64,000 nucleotides of DNA from Lentinus brumalis (taxonomy: Eukaryota > Basidiomycota > Agaricomycetes > Polyporales > Polyporaceae). The position numbers were made by a program, and so were the translations under genes. Shown here one piece after another: positions 22,201 to 41,208 of the stretch. The notes under the pieces were generated by a model. It ran no database searches and was not told the DNA's origin. It worked only from the letters and a program-made list of their open reading frames with translations. How positions within the stretch are numbered: the stretch's first letter is position 1; each line of letters starts with the position of its first letter. The stretch covers positions 124,001 through 188,000 of the forward strand of contig MARA01000017.1 of assembly GCA_001792895.1 (NCBI GenBank), given 5' to 3'.

Positions 22201-22825
22201 GCAGCGGCTGTCAATAAAGCACACCCACCTAAGGTAGCACACTGGGCGAGGGATCCTCGCGGTAGCCCCTTACCATCGGTATCGTAACAGCAGACCTCCT
22301 CCCACCGAACCCTAGAAGACAGCTCTCATAGCCACTCCACCTCAACACAAGGAAACACTCACGTTATGTGTATGCTCGCAGAGAGGTGAATGACATCCCC
22401 AGGCACTAGGTCCACTGCCTCTTTCCCCTCGCATACGAGTCTCGGGTTAGACAGCGTCGGACGCTCAAACTGCCTCGGACGGTCAGTCGAATTGTGGAAC
22501 GTCAAGGTTGGTATAAAGGCCGGATCGGCCTAAGTATGGTGACAGTCGGGTCAGAAGGGCGAGAGGGGCGACTGTGTTTGGGTACGCACCGCCTGCTCCG
22601 CGGTACAGTCTCCGACCACGAAGACAGCGTGAGTCTTAGAGATTGCTTTGTGCCTAATAAGCAACGGCTGGTCTCGACGTCCCACTGCGTACTCGCGGCC
22701 GGTCTTGAGGAGTTTGTCCTCTGCCGCGATGAGCTGCCAGCTACAACTGTTCGGACTAACGACTCACTCGTTGGAGCCTTGTACTCGCTGTGGTCCTCAT
22801 CGAACGGACCATTGATGACCCACAT
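19262..22825 (-). CDS. NBS1: Nibrin-like MRN complex subunit (FHA-BRCT)
   Basis: The regulatory subunit of the Mre11-Rad50-Nbs1 complex, acting in the nucleus at double-strand breaks and telomeres. Start ATG 22825, MWVINGPFDEDHS. Exon 2 carries the FHA domain: LLKTGREYAVGRRDQPLLIR (the phosphothreonine-binding Gly-Arg turn) and HKAISKTHAVFVV. The next exon has VPGDVIHLSASIHI. BRCT-type sequence follows (SSTPIGIHLVPTLHEAVTHH, ISVATLVKPEWLSAV, RSRRFIFVGEKGAEAPGVL). The long C-terminal region is Ser/Pro/Glu-rich and disordered; near its end DFKKFKR resembles the Mre11-binding motif. The first intron is best read with a GTACAAGG donor (44 bp). It is divergent to NSE3 with 226 bp between starts. 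Confidence 0.88.
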
Positions 22826-22918
22826 CTTGTCGTTGGACCGTGCAGGACTTCGAGGGAGTCGACGCGCGGAAAGTATCCTGAGTCGTCGAAGTATGAACCG
22901 AAGCTGCGGCAGCCACGG

Positions 22919-22934
22919 ACGCGTCGCGACGCGT
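22919..22934. promoter_or_regulatory. Palindromic double MCB box between NBS1 and NSE3
   Basis: The sequence ACGCGTCGCGACGCGT is a perfect 16-base palindrome containing two ACGCGT boxes separated by CGCG. It lies in the bidirectional promoter, 94 bp from the NBS1 start and 117 bp from the NSE3 start. More GACGCGAC repeats follow to about 22970. MBF-type G1/S control is inferred. Confidence 0.55.
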
Positions 22935-23051
22935 GCGGGCGCCCGCGAGACGCGACGCGACGGGCCACTCTCTCTTCTTTCTCTGCAACCACCACCATTG
23001 TCCGCTGCCTCCCGCTCGACATCTCATAAACGGCTCTGGCGACACGGAAAG

Positions 23052-24427
23052 ATGTCTAGGGCAACACGCTCTCAACGCGCACCCCAAGCCTCGCAGTCGC
23101 ACGCACCAAGAACTACTCAAAACGGTCGCGGTTTGCGCCGGGCGCGCGTCGCAGAAGAGTCCGAGGAGGAGGAGCACATCCCTATTGATGGTGTCGAAGA
23201 GGAGGACGGAGAGCAGGACAAGGCGCAAGGGGTACGTTCCTCCCTAACGAGCGTGTTCGCTCGCTTGACCCTCCGAGTCTGCGCAGGAGATCTCGAGGAA
23301 AGCCCGAGACCTCGTCCGCCTCGCGTTGTTTCACGAGCAGCGGCGCATGCCGCTCAGAAGGGACGAGATCTCCAAGAAAGGTGCGCCGCCACTCGCATGC
23401 ACAACGTCCAATTCTCCACTGACACCCTTGTCAGTTCTCGGCACAGGCACACGCTCGTTCGCCCCCGTTCTCGAGGCAGCAAACAACATCCTGCAACAAA
23501 CATTCGGTATGGAGCTCGTCGAGCTTCATACCATGCCCACAGAGAAGGACATGAGCGACAAGGACAAGGAGCTCCTCAAACAGACTGGTGTCAAGAAGAA
23601 AGGTGCCCCCTTCCCCACACCCCTCAGCCTCTAAATCTGCCACTCACACTCCTGCAGCCACAACAACCGGGACGAAAACCTACATTCTTCGCTCGACGCT
23701 CGACCCAGCTCTCATCGAACTCGCATGCTCCCCAGACGCCGACATCCGCGAGCTCGAGCAGAAAGAGAACAGGGACGATAACCAAGAGTTCGCCGAGGAT
23801 GACAACCCCATCGGCACGCGCTCAACGGGCAGCATCTTCGCCTGGCAGAACGCAGATCAGCTCCCGTCCATTGGGATCCTTTACGTCATCCTTGCCCTCA
23901 TCCTCGTCGAGGGCCGGGTCATCAGCGATAGTCAGTCCCTTCCTTCCTCCTCTCCTCTCTACCTAACCTCTCGTCGAACCCACAGACGACCTCCGCGCGA
24001 TCCTCAAACGTCTCCAACTTCCCCCCTCTGCCCCCATACCACTCAGTAGCCAAGCCTCCAATCAATCCGTGACCATCGACGCCTACCTTGCACAGCTCAT
24101 GCGCCAGGGTTACATCGAGAAGCTACACGTCGGCTCCTCCGGCAAGGGCGGCGCGAAGCGTGCGCGGGCCACGCAGGCCACACAGGCCGCGGACGATGCG
24201 CACCTGCAGGCGTTCGAGTGGCGCTGGGTCCCCGAGCTCTCGGCGAGATCGGGGAGCCCGGGATCGCGCGGTTCGTCTCCGAGTTCATGGCGGGACAGCC
24301 GGGCCAGGAGGACGACGAGGACGAGGACGCGGTGCGTGCGTCGCAGGACGAGCATACGCAGAAGCGCGTCGAGGTCATATTCAATGGCATTCAGCGTGCG
24401 GCCGCGGGAGGGGAGTTGATAGGGTAG
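23052..24427 (+). CDS. NSE3: SMC5-SMC6 complex subunit Nse3 (MAGE domain), apparent frameshift
   Basis: Nse3 forms the Nse1-Nse3-Nse4 module of the SMC5/6 complex in DNA repair. Exon 1 (23052-23231) has a basic N-terminus and the acidic stretch EESEEEEHIPIDGVEEEDGE. MAGE winged-helix sequence follows: KARDLVRLALFHEQRRMPLR, VLEAANNILQQTFGMELVEL, SIGILYVILALILVEGRVIS and YLAQLMRQGYIEK. The conserved FEWRWGPRALGEIGEPG needs a frame change: FEWRW is in one frame and GPRALGEIGEPGIARFVSEF in the next, with one G too few at 24226-24228. No splice pair explains the shift. The gene ends at TAG 24427. Because this is a short G run, a sequencing error is likely; otherwise the protein loses its last ~65 residues. 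Confidence 0.88.
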
Positions 24428-24810
24428 CGGTCCGCGTCGTTTCATGTCTTGGTAGTGTATATTTTGTGTATAGTGTGTAGTGCTAGTTCTTGTACTGCTT
24501 CTCATTATTGTGCGGCCTCGCGATCTGGTCGAGTACTGTATATATAGAGACGACTGAACACCAAATCACCTTTTGTTTTATGACCGAAGGCCTCACAAAT
24601 GGGGGTCGGGCGCGAATTCGCAGACAGAAACGCAATTGACAGAAGAGGCCGAAAACACCCGGCAAACAATAGACACATACTACACACCACACCACAACAT
24701 GAAGGCGTGCGCACTTCTCTACAGTCTAGGGAAGGTCGACTTGACTTTGCGAGGGCGGGTAGGATGCCTCGTGGGCTCAGGCGCGTTCAGGACGGCAGGA
24801 AGAGAGTGCA
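24428..24810. other. Intergenic, convergent 3' ends
   Basis: It lies between the stops of NSE3 (+) and the FunK1 gene (-). No coding signal is seen; it presumably contains both 3' UTRs. Confidence 0.6.
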
Positions 24811-27363
24811 TCAACTAGTATCCGACATTCTACGCTGCCTCTTGTTGGGCGTGTAGCCTGGCACGTTCGTCGGGCCAATCGTCGTGGAATCGGACCAGTC
24901 GGCAGGAACCCGATCCCCCTCTTTGTCGTCGGCAGCCCAATCCATCATCGCATACCTGTGGAGCCAGGCGACGAACAGCTGGGGATTGGAGACGATGTTT
25001 GCAAGCTCGCGCTGCTCTTCGGTAGGTGCGCTAGTCTCGGGCTCGGGACGCCGGAAAGAGTGAAGCTGGACAAGTGCTTTTTCTTCGACTTTGAAGGCTG
25101 GTGCGGCGACCTTGCGGCGGATGCGTGGAACTCCCGAAGCGGTAGCCCTGAGAGTAGTCGCCTGGAGCTGCGACTGAGCTTCGGCCTTCTGCTGGGTCTC
25201 GTCGTACTCCTTGACGAGGTAGTAAGCCTGGAAGGACCGCACCAGACTCCCCAACAACTTGTCCATGGGGCTGTTGAATGTCAACCGGGTCTTCGTGGCG
25301 TGATTTATGACGAGCTTCCCGGTCTCGATGGCGTTTTGCTTCCAGTGACCGCAACCGTACGCACCATCGAAGTAGCTGAAGACATTGAAGAAGTCTTCCA
25401 GCCAATCGGGGACATTTTTGCAGTTTGAGCGGAGGTAACGCACAGCATGATAGAGGAGGACGTAAAAGAGTGACTCCAGGTCGTCAGGGATCTCGGCATC
25501 CTTCTGCGGGCGGTTGAGGAGCGCAACCGACATGTATGGCCACGTACCCTGGAGTATCTGTCAGTAACTGGAATGAGTATATGCCCACGGCGAGATTGTA
25601 CTCACGGTGCGCTCCGCTTGACGAGGTTTACGGGCATCTGAGAGTCCCTTGGCGAGCTCCCAATCTGTGAGAATACCTGTCCAATCTATGCCTCGGGTCC
25701 CGTCCTCGTTCGTGACGATGCGGGGGAAGATGAGAATGTTACCGCCGCTGACATCGCGGTGTATGATGCCCACTTGGGTGGCTTCATAGTGGGCTGTTGG
25801 TAGCGTTAGCGACTGCACTGCACATCAGTGAATGAGTGAGTCCTCACCAAGAGCACAGTCGTAGATAATGACAACCAACTGCTGCCCGCCCTCGAAGAGC
25901 GGCAAGGTCAGACAGACTTCCTCGACAACGATTCGATAGTGGATGTGACGTCGAAGGGGACAGTACTGGCGATCTTCTGAAACCCCGCCGTTAAGCCCCT
26001 TCGGTTTTGAAGACGGAACATCGGCATTTGGGTCGGTCCACTTGCGTTTGGCTCTCGTAGAAGAATTCGATGGGCCCTGAGACGAGGTCGAAATGGTCGG
26101 AAGGAATGAGAAGGGATCGCGGGGATGCATCAGTTCCCAGAAGTCAGGGGTCTTGGTCGTCTGCCCGCGGATGTCGCCATGACAGACCAGCGTTGGAACA
26201 TTGCTGACCTGCGCGGCGTTAAGTTGGGCGAGGATGTCGCCCTCCTTAGTCAAGAGCGCGAAGTCTGCGCGCCACGCGTCTTTCAACCATACGAACTTCT
26301 TCGTGTAGCAGTCCAGGGCCACATAGCCACGCGAACCTCTGCCCGTCATGCCCTTGGCTCGGAAGTAGGGGCGGCCAACAAGGAACTTGCGCACGTTCTT
26401 GCCGTCAGGGACCTCGAGCTCATATCGAGGCCAGGCCATCGTGAGGGAGGCCCGAAAGAGCTTGCGTACGTACGCGTAGGTGATAGGTTTGTCACCTACC
26501 AGTTCGCCTGGAGCGAGGTCGCGTGTCTTGTGATCGGCGTCGTCGGTGCACTCTTCCCCGGCGTCGGTCATCTCCGTCCAAAGAGGATTGTTGGGGAAGA
26601 TGCGAGTAGCGCTAGGGTCCACGCCAAGAAGCTCGGGGTGAAAGCGAGCGAGGACCGAGATGCGCCAGAGGACCTCGCAGAAGAGCTCCCAATGTTCGTA
26701 GTAATCGATGGATAGCGAGACACTGACGCCAGACCGGTCCCAGCGGAGGAGGCGGAACTTGCGGCCCAAGACGAGGATCATGATGAGGTGGAGGCGCTGC
26801 TGAACCGCGAAGATGAGCTCGGCGTAGCTGATGACCTGACTTCGGACCTCCTTGCGGGCCTTCGCGTCGGCCGCGACGTCTGGCTCTGTGTCGTCGAACG
26901 GATCGCCACGGGTCCGGTGCCTCTTGTACTCAATCGGCAGGAGCTGATCGGCCCAGTGAGGCTTGCTGTCCGTAGGCACGAGCGCTTGGGTGTACAAGGC
27001 GGAGTCGACCTTCTGACCGAGGTTGTCGACGCTGAGGGAATCGGGGGTATTTTCTCCACAGAGAACGGCACTCAAGCCGGGGACGAGGCCGTACGCATTG
27101 ATCACCCGTGTCTGAACAATGGGTAAGTCATAACCACCGAGACGACGAAGAGCCACTCACCATCTCCTCGGAGATCTCTCCCTCGCTCAAATCCCCGGCC
27201 TTCTCCAGCTTGAGGAACGGGTTCTTCGCTATCCGCGGAGGCGGGTATCGCTTCAAGTCAACATCTTCAGGGATTTTTAGAACCTTGTCGATGAACAGGT
27301 CTCTAAGACCGACAGCGCAGTTGGCCATGTCTTCAACCACCTTGGCACGGTAGCCGTCGAGAT
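24811..27363 (-). CDS. FunK1-type protein kinase
   Basis: FunK1 kinases are a fungal expansion abundant in agaricomycetes, with poorly known substrates. From the left of the protein: DLDGYRAKVVEDMANCAVGL, then LLPIEYKRHRTRGDPF, a long middle part with SYAELIFAVQQRLHLIMILV and GRGSRGYVALDC, the catalytic loop GIIHRDVSGGNILIF (HRD and Asn present) and ILTDWELAKG, where DFG reads DWE as usual for this family. The end PGYTPNKRQRRMSDTS looks like a nuclear localisation signal. The first clear exon starts at an acceptor near 27363 and I could not define the exon with the start codon; a TATATATA at 27530-27538 lies upstream. Confidence is high for the family, low for the 5' end. Confidence 0.87.
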
Positions 27364-28093
27364 CTGCAAAGTGCCGTGGGAACCGTGGTTCAACTCCTCC
27401 TTCTCAAGTAGCTTGGCACAGCCACACCCCAGGCCGTGGACGCGCGTTGGCGCCCTCCCGTTGCAGTGGTGGCCGCTTGGCCCATCTCGGCCCTTGCTAT
27501 GGAGGCTGGGCTAGGCTGGGGCAGCCCTCTATATATATTGTCTATGAGCACTCAAACGCATCATGGACGCCCTCCTAGATCTGAATGTCATACGCATTCA
27601 CACGCAAAATGGATCGTTCAACCGGTAAGATCGTGACAATATGCGCACCCGCTGCAGCACTACAGCACCAACGGGATCTCCTGACTACAACGATCTGTTG
27701 ACAGGAGGTCAAAATAGAAGAAATATCACTCGGGCTGTCACTGCTGCGAGCTGGAATACCTATGATCCCTCCGGCATCTACGGCGTCGGGGCGACCTGAC
27801 GGTATTTACCACTCGCCCTGGATGCTCCAGAAGAAGCGGGACCGTATTGCAAGCGATCTCAGGTCAAGCATGGTTGGACATGTATCGGCGCACCAACGGG
27901 ACATTGGCCCAGTCTGCCGCAGAAGGCCACATGTGACCATTACGAAGTCTGTCTTGGGCTCCTCCTAGTGTGTGGACGGCGACTCTTAGGTACATATACC
28001 CACTATGGGGAGATAAGTAATAGCGGCACATATACGATGGTCCGTACTATGTAGAAAATGCGTACGAGTACAGTAATCAAGTCTCTTCACCAG
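27364..28093. other. Intergenic region upstream of the FunK1 gene
   Basis: The part next to 27363 should hold the missing first FunK1 exon and its promoter (TATATATA at 27530-27538). From about 27600 to 28093 I see no gene. Confidence 0.5.
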
Positions 28094-36283
<8,190 letters not shown>

Positions 36284-36899
36284 CGCTCAACGACCGGTCC
36301 AAGAGCACAAGCTGGCTAGCATCGTGCAGGTTAAGTGCGATAGATATGGTTTTGGGTGCATAGTGCTGCGGTAGCTAGAAAGTCAGCTGAGTAACGGCAG
36401 AAGTTAGAAGACAGACACGCATCGGGATCTTCCGAGCACGGATGCTTCGTATGTATGCACGCATACTCAAAGGAGGAAATAACCATCAACAGTCACCTAC
36501 TGAGACGTATAAGAAAGCAGCACCTTGAAGCAAGGCGGTCGACCAAACGACCTGCGCGCCCAACCCGATATCATACACGGTCTCTATAGTACAGTGAGGG
36601 AAAGAAGGATCGTGGCCTCGACGACCTACAGCCTACAACAGCATAGCAACATCGTGCAAACAAACACGCAGGAGTCAGCCCGCCAACATGGAGAAGAAGG
36701 TCAAAGGAGCCAAGGAGGCCTGAGCCCAGCAGGTCGACAGAAGCAAAGGGATGCATGGTGACGTACCAAGACCAGTAAAGAAGAACGCTTCTCTAACAAT
36801 GAATCACTTGATCTCCAAAGCTACACAACGTGGCAAGTCCAAGGGCCTGCAGTCCGACTGTACAGGCGCCTCTATTAAGCGGTCTGCACAAGCGTGTTG
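36284..36899. other. Intergenic, PRP43 upstream region
   Basis: It lies between the PRP43 start and the stop of the membrane-protein gene at 36900, both on the minus strand. No gene is recognised. Confidence 0.5.
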
Positions 36900-38992
36900 T
36901 TACACTAGGGTGCTGGAGTCTGATGATGACGATCCCAACGGAGCTGTGAATCCCACACTGCCCACTCGAGGCGGCGACCGAGGACTTGTTCGCGGTGGTG
37001 TTCTGGGAGTGACTGGAGGAGGCGAAATGGGAACAGCTGAGGGAGGAGAGCTGTGGATAGTTGGTGGAGGAGTCGGCAGAGCCCTCGGCGTGGCGGGATA
37101 AGGCGGGGGCAGCTCCTCAACGATGCCCCCATCCCTGTGTTGGAAAATGAGGCCGGGGCCAACCTCAGGGATCATTGCCACCGACGGCAACCGCAAAGAC
37201 GAGCCCGCTCGTCTCGGTGCCGCAGGGAACGGCTGGGAGTTCGACCGAAGCTCACTCTGCGACCGCTGCACGGCGGGACGCGAAGATGGTCCGACGATGG
37301 GCGTCGAAACCCCACTGCGAGGATCAAATGTGGGGGGCAGGCGAGAGCGGGCATTCTGTGCTTCCGTATACGCTTCGAGGACCTTACGGTACCGCTGGGC
37401 AGGTGTGAGTGTCGCAGCGGGCGAGGTGGAGTTCGGGGTCATGAGCGGGGGAGACTCAGGAGCTACCAAGGGCGAGCGCGCCATTGACATGGACCGTGTC
37501 AGGGCGGATGGGAGCTGAGATATGGGTGAGCGTATCATGGACACTGAGGACTGAACTTGTGGGGATGTCAGGAAGGGAGTCGGAACCGTGGAGACATGGA
37601 GGTCGGTAGAGGTCATGTCAATAGATGTCGGGCTGTCCGTCTGGCGCGGCGGGGCATTATTGATGTCGACAACCCACGTTTCGGAGCGACGATCCTGGCT
37701 ATCGACCCGCACCACGCTTGTGTCAAGGTTGAGACTAGGTCGATCTGCGCGCTCTTGCATCCCTGCTTCCCAAGGACGAGGTCGTGCATCCTGTCCATCC
37801 ACAACGCCCTTAGACAGCTGCGACCTACGGCGTCGCCACCACCAGAAGGCGCCCGCTGCGAGGAGCAGGGGAAGAACAAGCCCGAAGGCGACTCCAAGTC
37901 CAAGCGCCATGGACTTCGCCTTAGCCTTGGCTGTCGCCGCTGCACTCTGTGCTGCCTCGTCGGCCTGAATATCGGACAAGGTATGCGAACGTGAATCGAG
38001 TCCAGGACAGCTGGTGTTTGTGAAACCTGCAGAGGGAACAGTCATGGACGAAATGCCCCACTGACCAGTGCTGGGAACGCGATAACTTTAGTTTAGAATG
38101 TATGATAAGGGTGAATGTAGACTGACGCGTCCACAACGGCGGCTGACATGTACCATCAGTACCTCGATGCAACCAAGCAGAAGAAGGTGTCACTCACCCA
38201 ACAACCGCTGTCCAGGATCTGCTCGGTCGATGAACGTGAACACCTCGTCGTCGGGGCCCATAGTCACGTTGGTGACAACCGGGGAGCCTAATGCTGCGAG
38301 GGAAATCTGGTATGGCTTGACACCTCCCGTCACCTTCAGTCCCCACGGCTCGCAAGTGTGGATGGTCGTGGTAACATTTGGAGTGACGATCGCAGGATTC
38401 TTCGGGGCCGGCGGTTGACATGACGTGTCACCAGCTAGTTTCACGCACCATATCAAATCAAACGGCCACCCTAATTCACCGTGTCACAGCTGGACGTACC
38501 GACGACATTGTAGAAGTCTGCGTTGAACCCGCCAGTATTGCCAACAGAGTCGATCACGGTGAGAAGCAGATTGGACCCTTCATCACGGTGTTATGGATGG
38601 GTTGCAGGGAGATGACACCAGACGGACACACCTTTGGGATTTTGCACCTGCCATGTTAGTTGGGTAGGGTCGTTTCCGATGAGCGAGACAGTCGTCGATC
38701 CTCCCTCCGCATAGGCCATCATATAGTATGGCGCAACTCCAAGGTCGGTCGTCGAGGTATTGAGAGGAATGAGCCGGATTTTCATGACTTCGCACTCCGC
38801 GACTGACGATTGCACAAACTGGGGAAAAGACGCTCGGGAGTTTGGTATCCGGACATACGTTCAGCAGCGAGAGGTAGCACGTACACTGATCGGAAACCCC
38901 CAGTTAAAAGCATGTACTGCATCCGCGCGGCACTCGAGAACAAGCAGAAGAGAAAGGAAGAAAAGCACCAGTATTCGACCAAGGGAGTCCAT
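36900..38992 (-). CDS. Type I membrane protein with Ser/Pro-rich cytoplasmic tail
   Basis: The first exon from ATG 38992 encodes a clear signal peptide (MDSLGRILVLFFLSLLLVLE, then CRADA). The ectodomain is spread over several exons: FVQSSVAECEVMKIRLIPLN, GVAPYYMMAYAEGGSTTVSL, SNLLLTVIDSVGNTGGFNAD and CEPWGLKVTGGVKPYQISLA, with N-glycosylation sites such as NVT. One membrane span follows (MALGLGVAFGLVLPLLLAAG, then AFWWWRRRR, a basic stop-transfer). The last ~280 residues are Ser/Pro-rich and disordered, ending SSSSDSSTLV at 36900. The architecture is familiar from agaricomycetes (repeated beta-type ectodomain plus long disordered tail), but I know no function; a cell-surface sensor or adhesion role would be guesswork. 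Confidence 0.82.
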
Positions 38993-40035
38993 CAGTCAGG
39001 CAAGTCGCGGACCCCAGGAAGACAGGTTGAAAGAAAGAGAGTCCCCAGTGACTCAGAGAACAAGCCAATAAGAGAACGGAAGGTGAAAGGAAGGGAGTCG
39101 TGGGGTAGGAGAGAACGCCCAGCGTCAGAACATGAAGGCGGACGACAACCACGAGACAAACGAGCGGGGAAGGCGCGACGAGTACGAGGGGGAGGGATGC
39201 GCCGGGTAGAGTCCACAGCGCCAGGGGCAGGCGGCTACGACAGTGGTCGGCTACTAGCTGATTTCAGACATGCATCTCAGAGGACTTGATGGATAGCGCG
39301 ACGGGTATTGGACCTCTGCAAGCCTCTGCACCGCAACATCCTGTCAGAGGCTGTTCACAAAGGCATATGTTCCGACTCCGTCCGTCGACAGCATCTTTCA
39401 GGCGACTCTTGTCCTCTCGTCTTGCCTCTCTTCGCGGGCACGTCACGACCACGAAGGTGAGCGTGTTATTTCCGTACGGTAGGCTTCTGTGCAGCCGCAC
39501 AGATAAAGATACTGCAGACACGGCCATACATCAGTGAGATGAGCATCATCAGAGACTGCTCGACCGCGGGGAGGATGGCAACCTGATCGCACGGAGCGCT
39601 CTGTGAGAAAAGTGGCACGGACGACGAAAATGAAATCGCTCGCCGTGTCATCCGTTGCTACCCACCTTCAGGCACTCTCTTCTCACCCTGCGTCTGTCTA
39701 TCGTCCAATCGCAAAGTGAACGGTGGTTTGCAGCATCTGAAGTGTGCGCTAGACCGGGACGTCGTCGTCGTTCGTGCAAGAGAATAATTGGCATGCCGCT
39801 TGGCGGCTGCACAGCAAATTATTAAAGCCGCCGCTTTCTCCGTTTCAGGTTCAACGTTTCAACGTTCACCACTGCCCGCCACTGCCAGCAACAGCTCGTG
39901 GTGAGCTGACTTCAGTACATACTGCTACAGATCTACAGACGCTGTGACCGACTGCTGACAAAGTGCGCCAGAACATACTCTGCGTCGCTGGGGCAGCTGG
40001 ACCCTGACAACGTATATATCATTAAGAACACATGC

Positions 40036-40480
40036 CCATTGGAAGGTGAGCCGTAGTCTATCAGTATCCCGCACAAAATGCTCAGAACCGTGCCCGGGAA
40101 CCCCGGGACCATCTCAACACACCATCTTTCAGACAACGAACGAGCTTCTCGCGAGCGATCTGGCAGACTGCAGTCCAATCCAATCGTGATTCTACGAAGT
40201 ACTTATCACTGGTCAGATCCCCTTATACGGGATCGAGCCATGTGCACAAGAAACCCGTACTTCGCCGCGGGATGGCGCACTTTGAAAGGCCGGAGCTCCG
40301 CGTGCCAATGACCGGCTTTGGGAACTACCGAGGACAAGTAAAAGTAACGCGCCGCCAAATTTATTGCAGCCGTCACGAGCACCTGGATGCTGCGATTGTG
40401 AGTGTTCGTGAAGGACGTCCTACCTAGGCACATCTTGTCAGATGTCAGATGGTGTCTACGCTTCATCACGGATACCCGTC
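40036..40480. repeat. Diverged direct repeat, left unit
   Basis: It shares stretches with 40867-41200: CCATTGGAAGGTG, CCGGGAACCCCG, ACACCATCTT, the AATTT/AATTATTTGCAGCC segment and CATCACGGATACC, all in the same order. Spacing is about 0.7-0.8 kb. Open frames are short and interrupted, so it may be a relic of a duplicated gene. Confidence 0.65.
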
Positions 40481-40866
40481 AGTGTCCACCGCCCGGCGCA
40501 TCTTTCGCGCCCGACACACTCGGCTTACTCGTGCAATTATACTTGTAAAGTACGTCTGTGCTATGGCATGGGCCGCCACCGAGAGTAGGTGACCGCACAC
40601 TGATACGTCGTAGAGCAATCAACTGAAGCCATGTGATCTGTATACACAGCGGGCGACGACCCAGGTTCGAAAACAATTTATGTCAACTACTGCTTGCATG
40701 ATGCTGATGTCGATGGCTCTGACTATCATTTCTCAGGCTTGTCACTGACTGCCCACTGGCATACGCAGCTATGTATGTTACGCAACACCCATCCTCACGA
40801 GCAACGCGCAGTCGTCAACACAAGTTCAAGGTGTGGGACGCGATCAACTGCAGCGGCACGAGTGGA

Positions 40867-41200
40867 CCATTGGAAGGTGGGCCGAATTCTGTTCCGCACA
40901 ACATGCTCAGGAAATGCCACGCCGTTCCCGGGAACCCCGAAACATCTGAGCACACCATCTTCCAGACACCTAGTACTGGCCGGATGATGATCCCCGCATA
41001 TGAGATCGCCTCGGTGCTGCAGCGGATGGCGCAGTTCGTGAGGCTGGAGCCCCCGGCATGCCACCTACCGGCTCCGCAAACTACGAGATAAGGCGCTGCC
41101 AAATTATTTGCAGCCATTGTGAACATCTGGAGGCCGCGATGGCTATCCTGGTCGGCAACGAGTACTTCTGCAACCTAGTCATCACGGATACCACATCCGC
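40867..41200. repeat. Diverged direct repeat, right unit
   Basis: Partner of 40036-40480, with the same motif order and several small indels. It ends within 10 bases of the stop codon of the S53 peptidase gene. Confidence 0.65.
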
Positions 41201-41208
41201 CTCCCGGT

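Larger units (their letters stand above)
38993..41208. other. Gene-poor region with a diverged direct repeat
   Basis: About 2.2 kb without a gene I can support. The right half contains two related segments (40036-40480 and 40867-41200). The left end should hold the promoter of the membrane-protein gene. Confidence 0.5.

Noticed and set aside
22494..23966. 490-codon plus-strand open frame
   Set aside because: It runs through NBS1 exons, the promoter and NSE3 introns; only 23052-23231 in this frame is coding (NSE3 exon 1).
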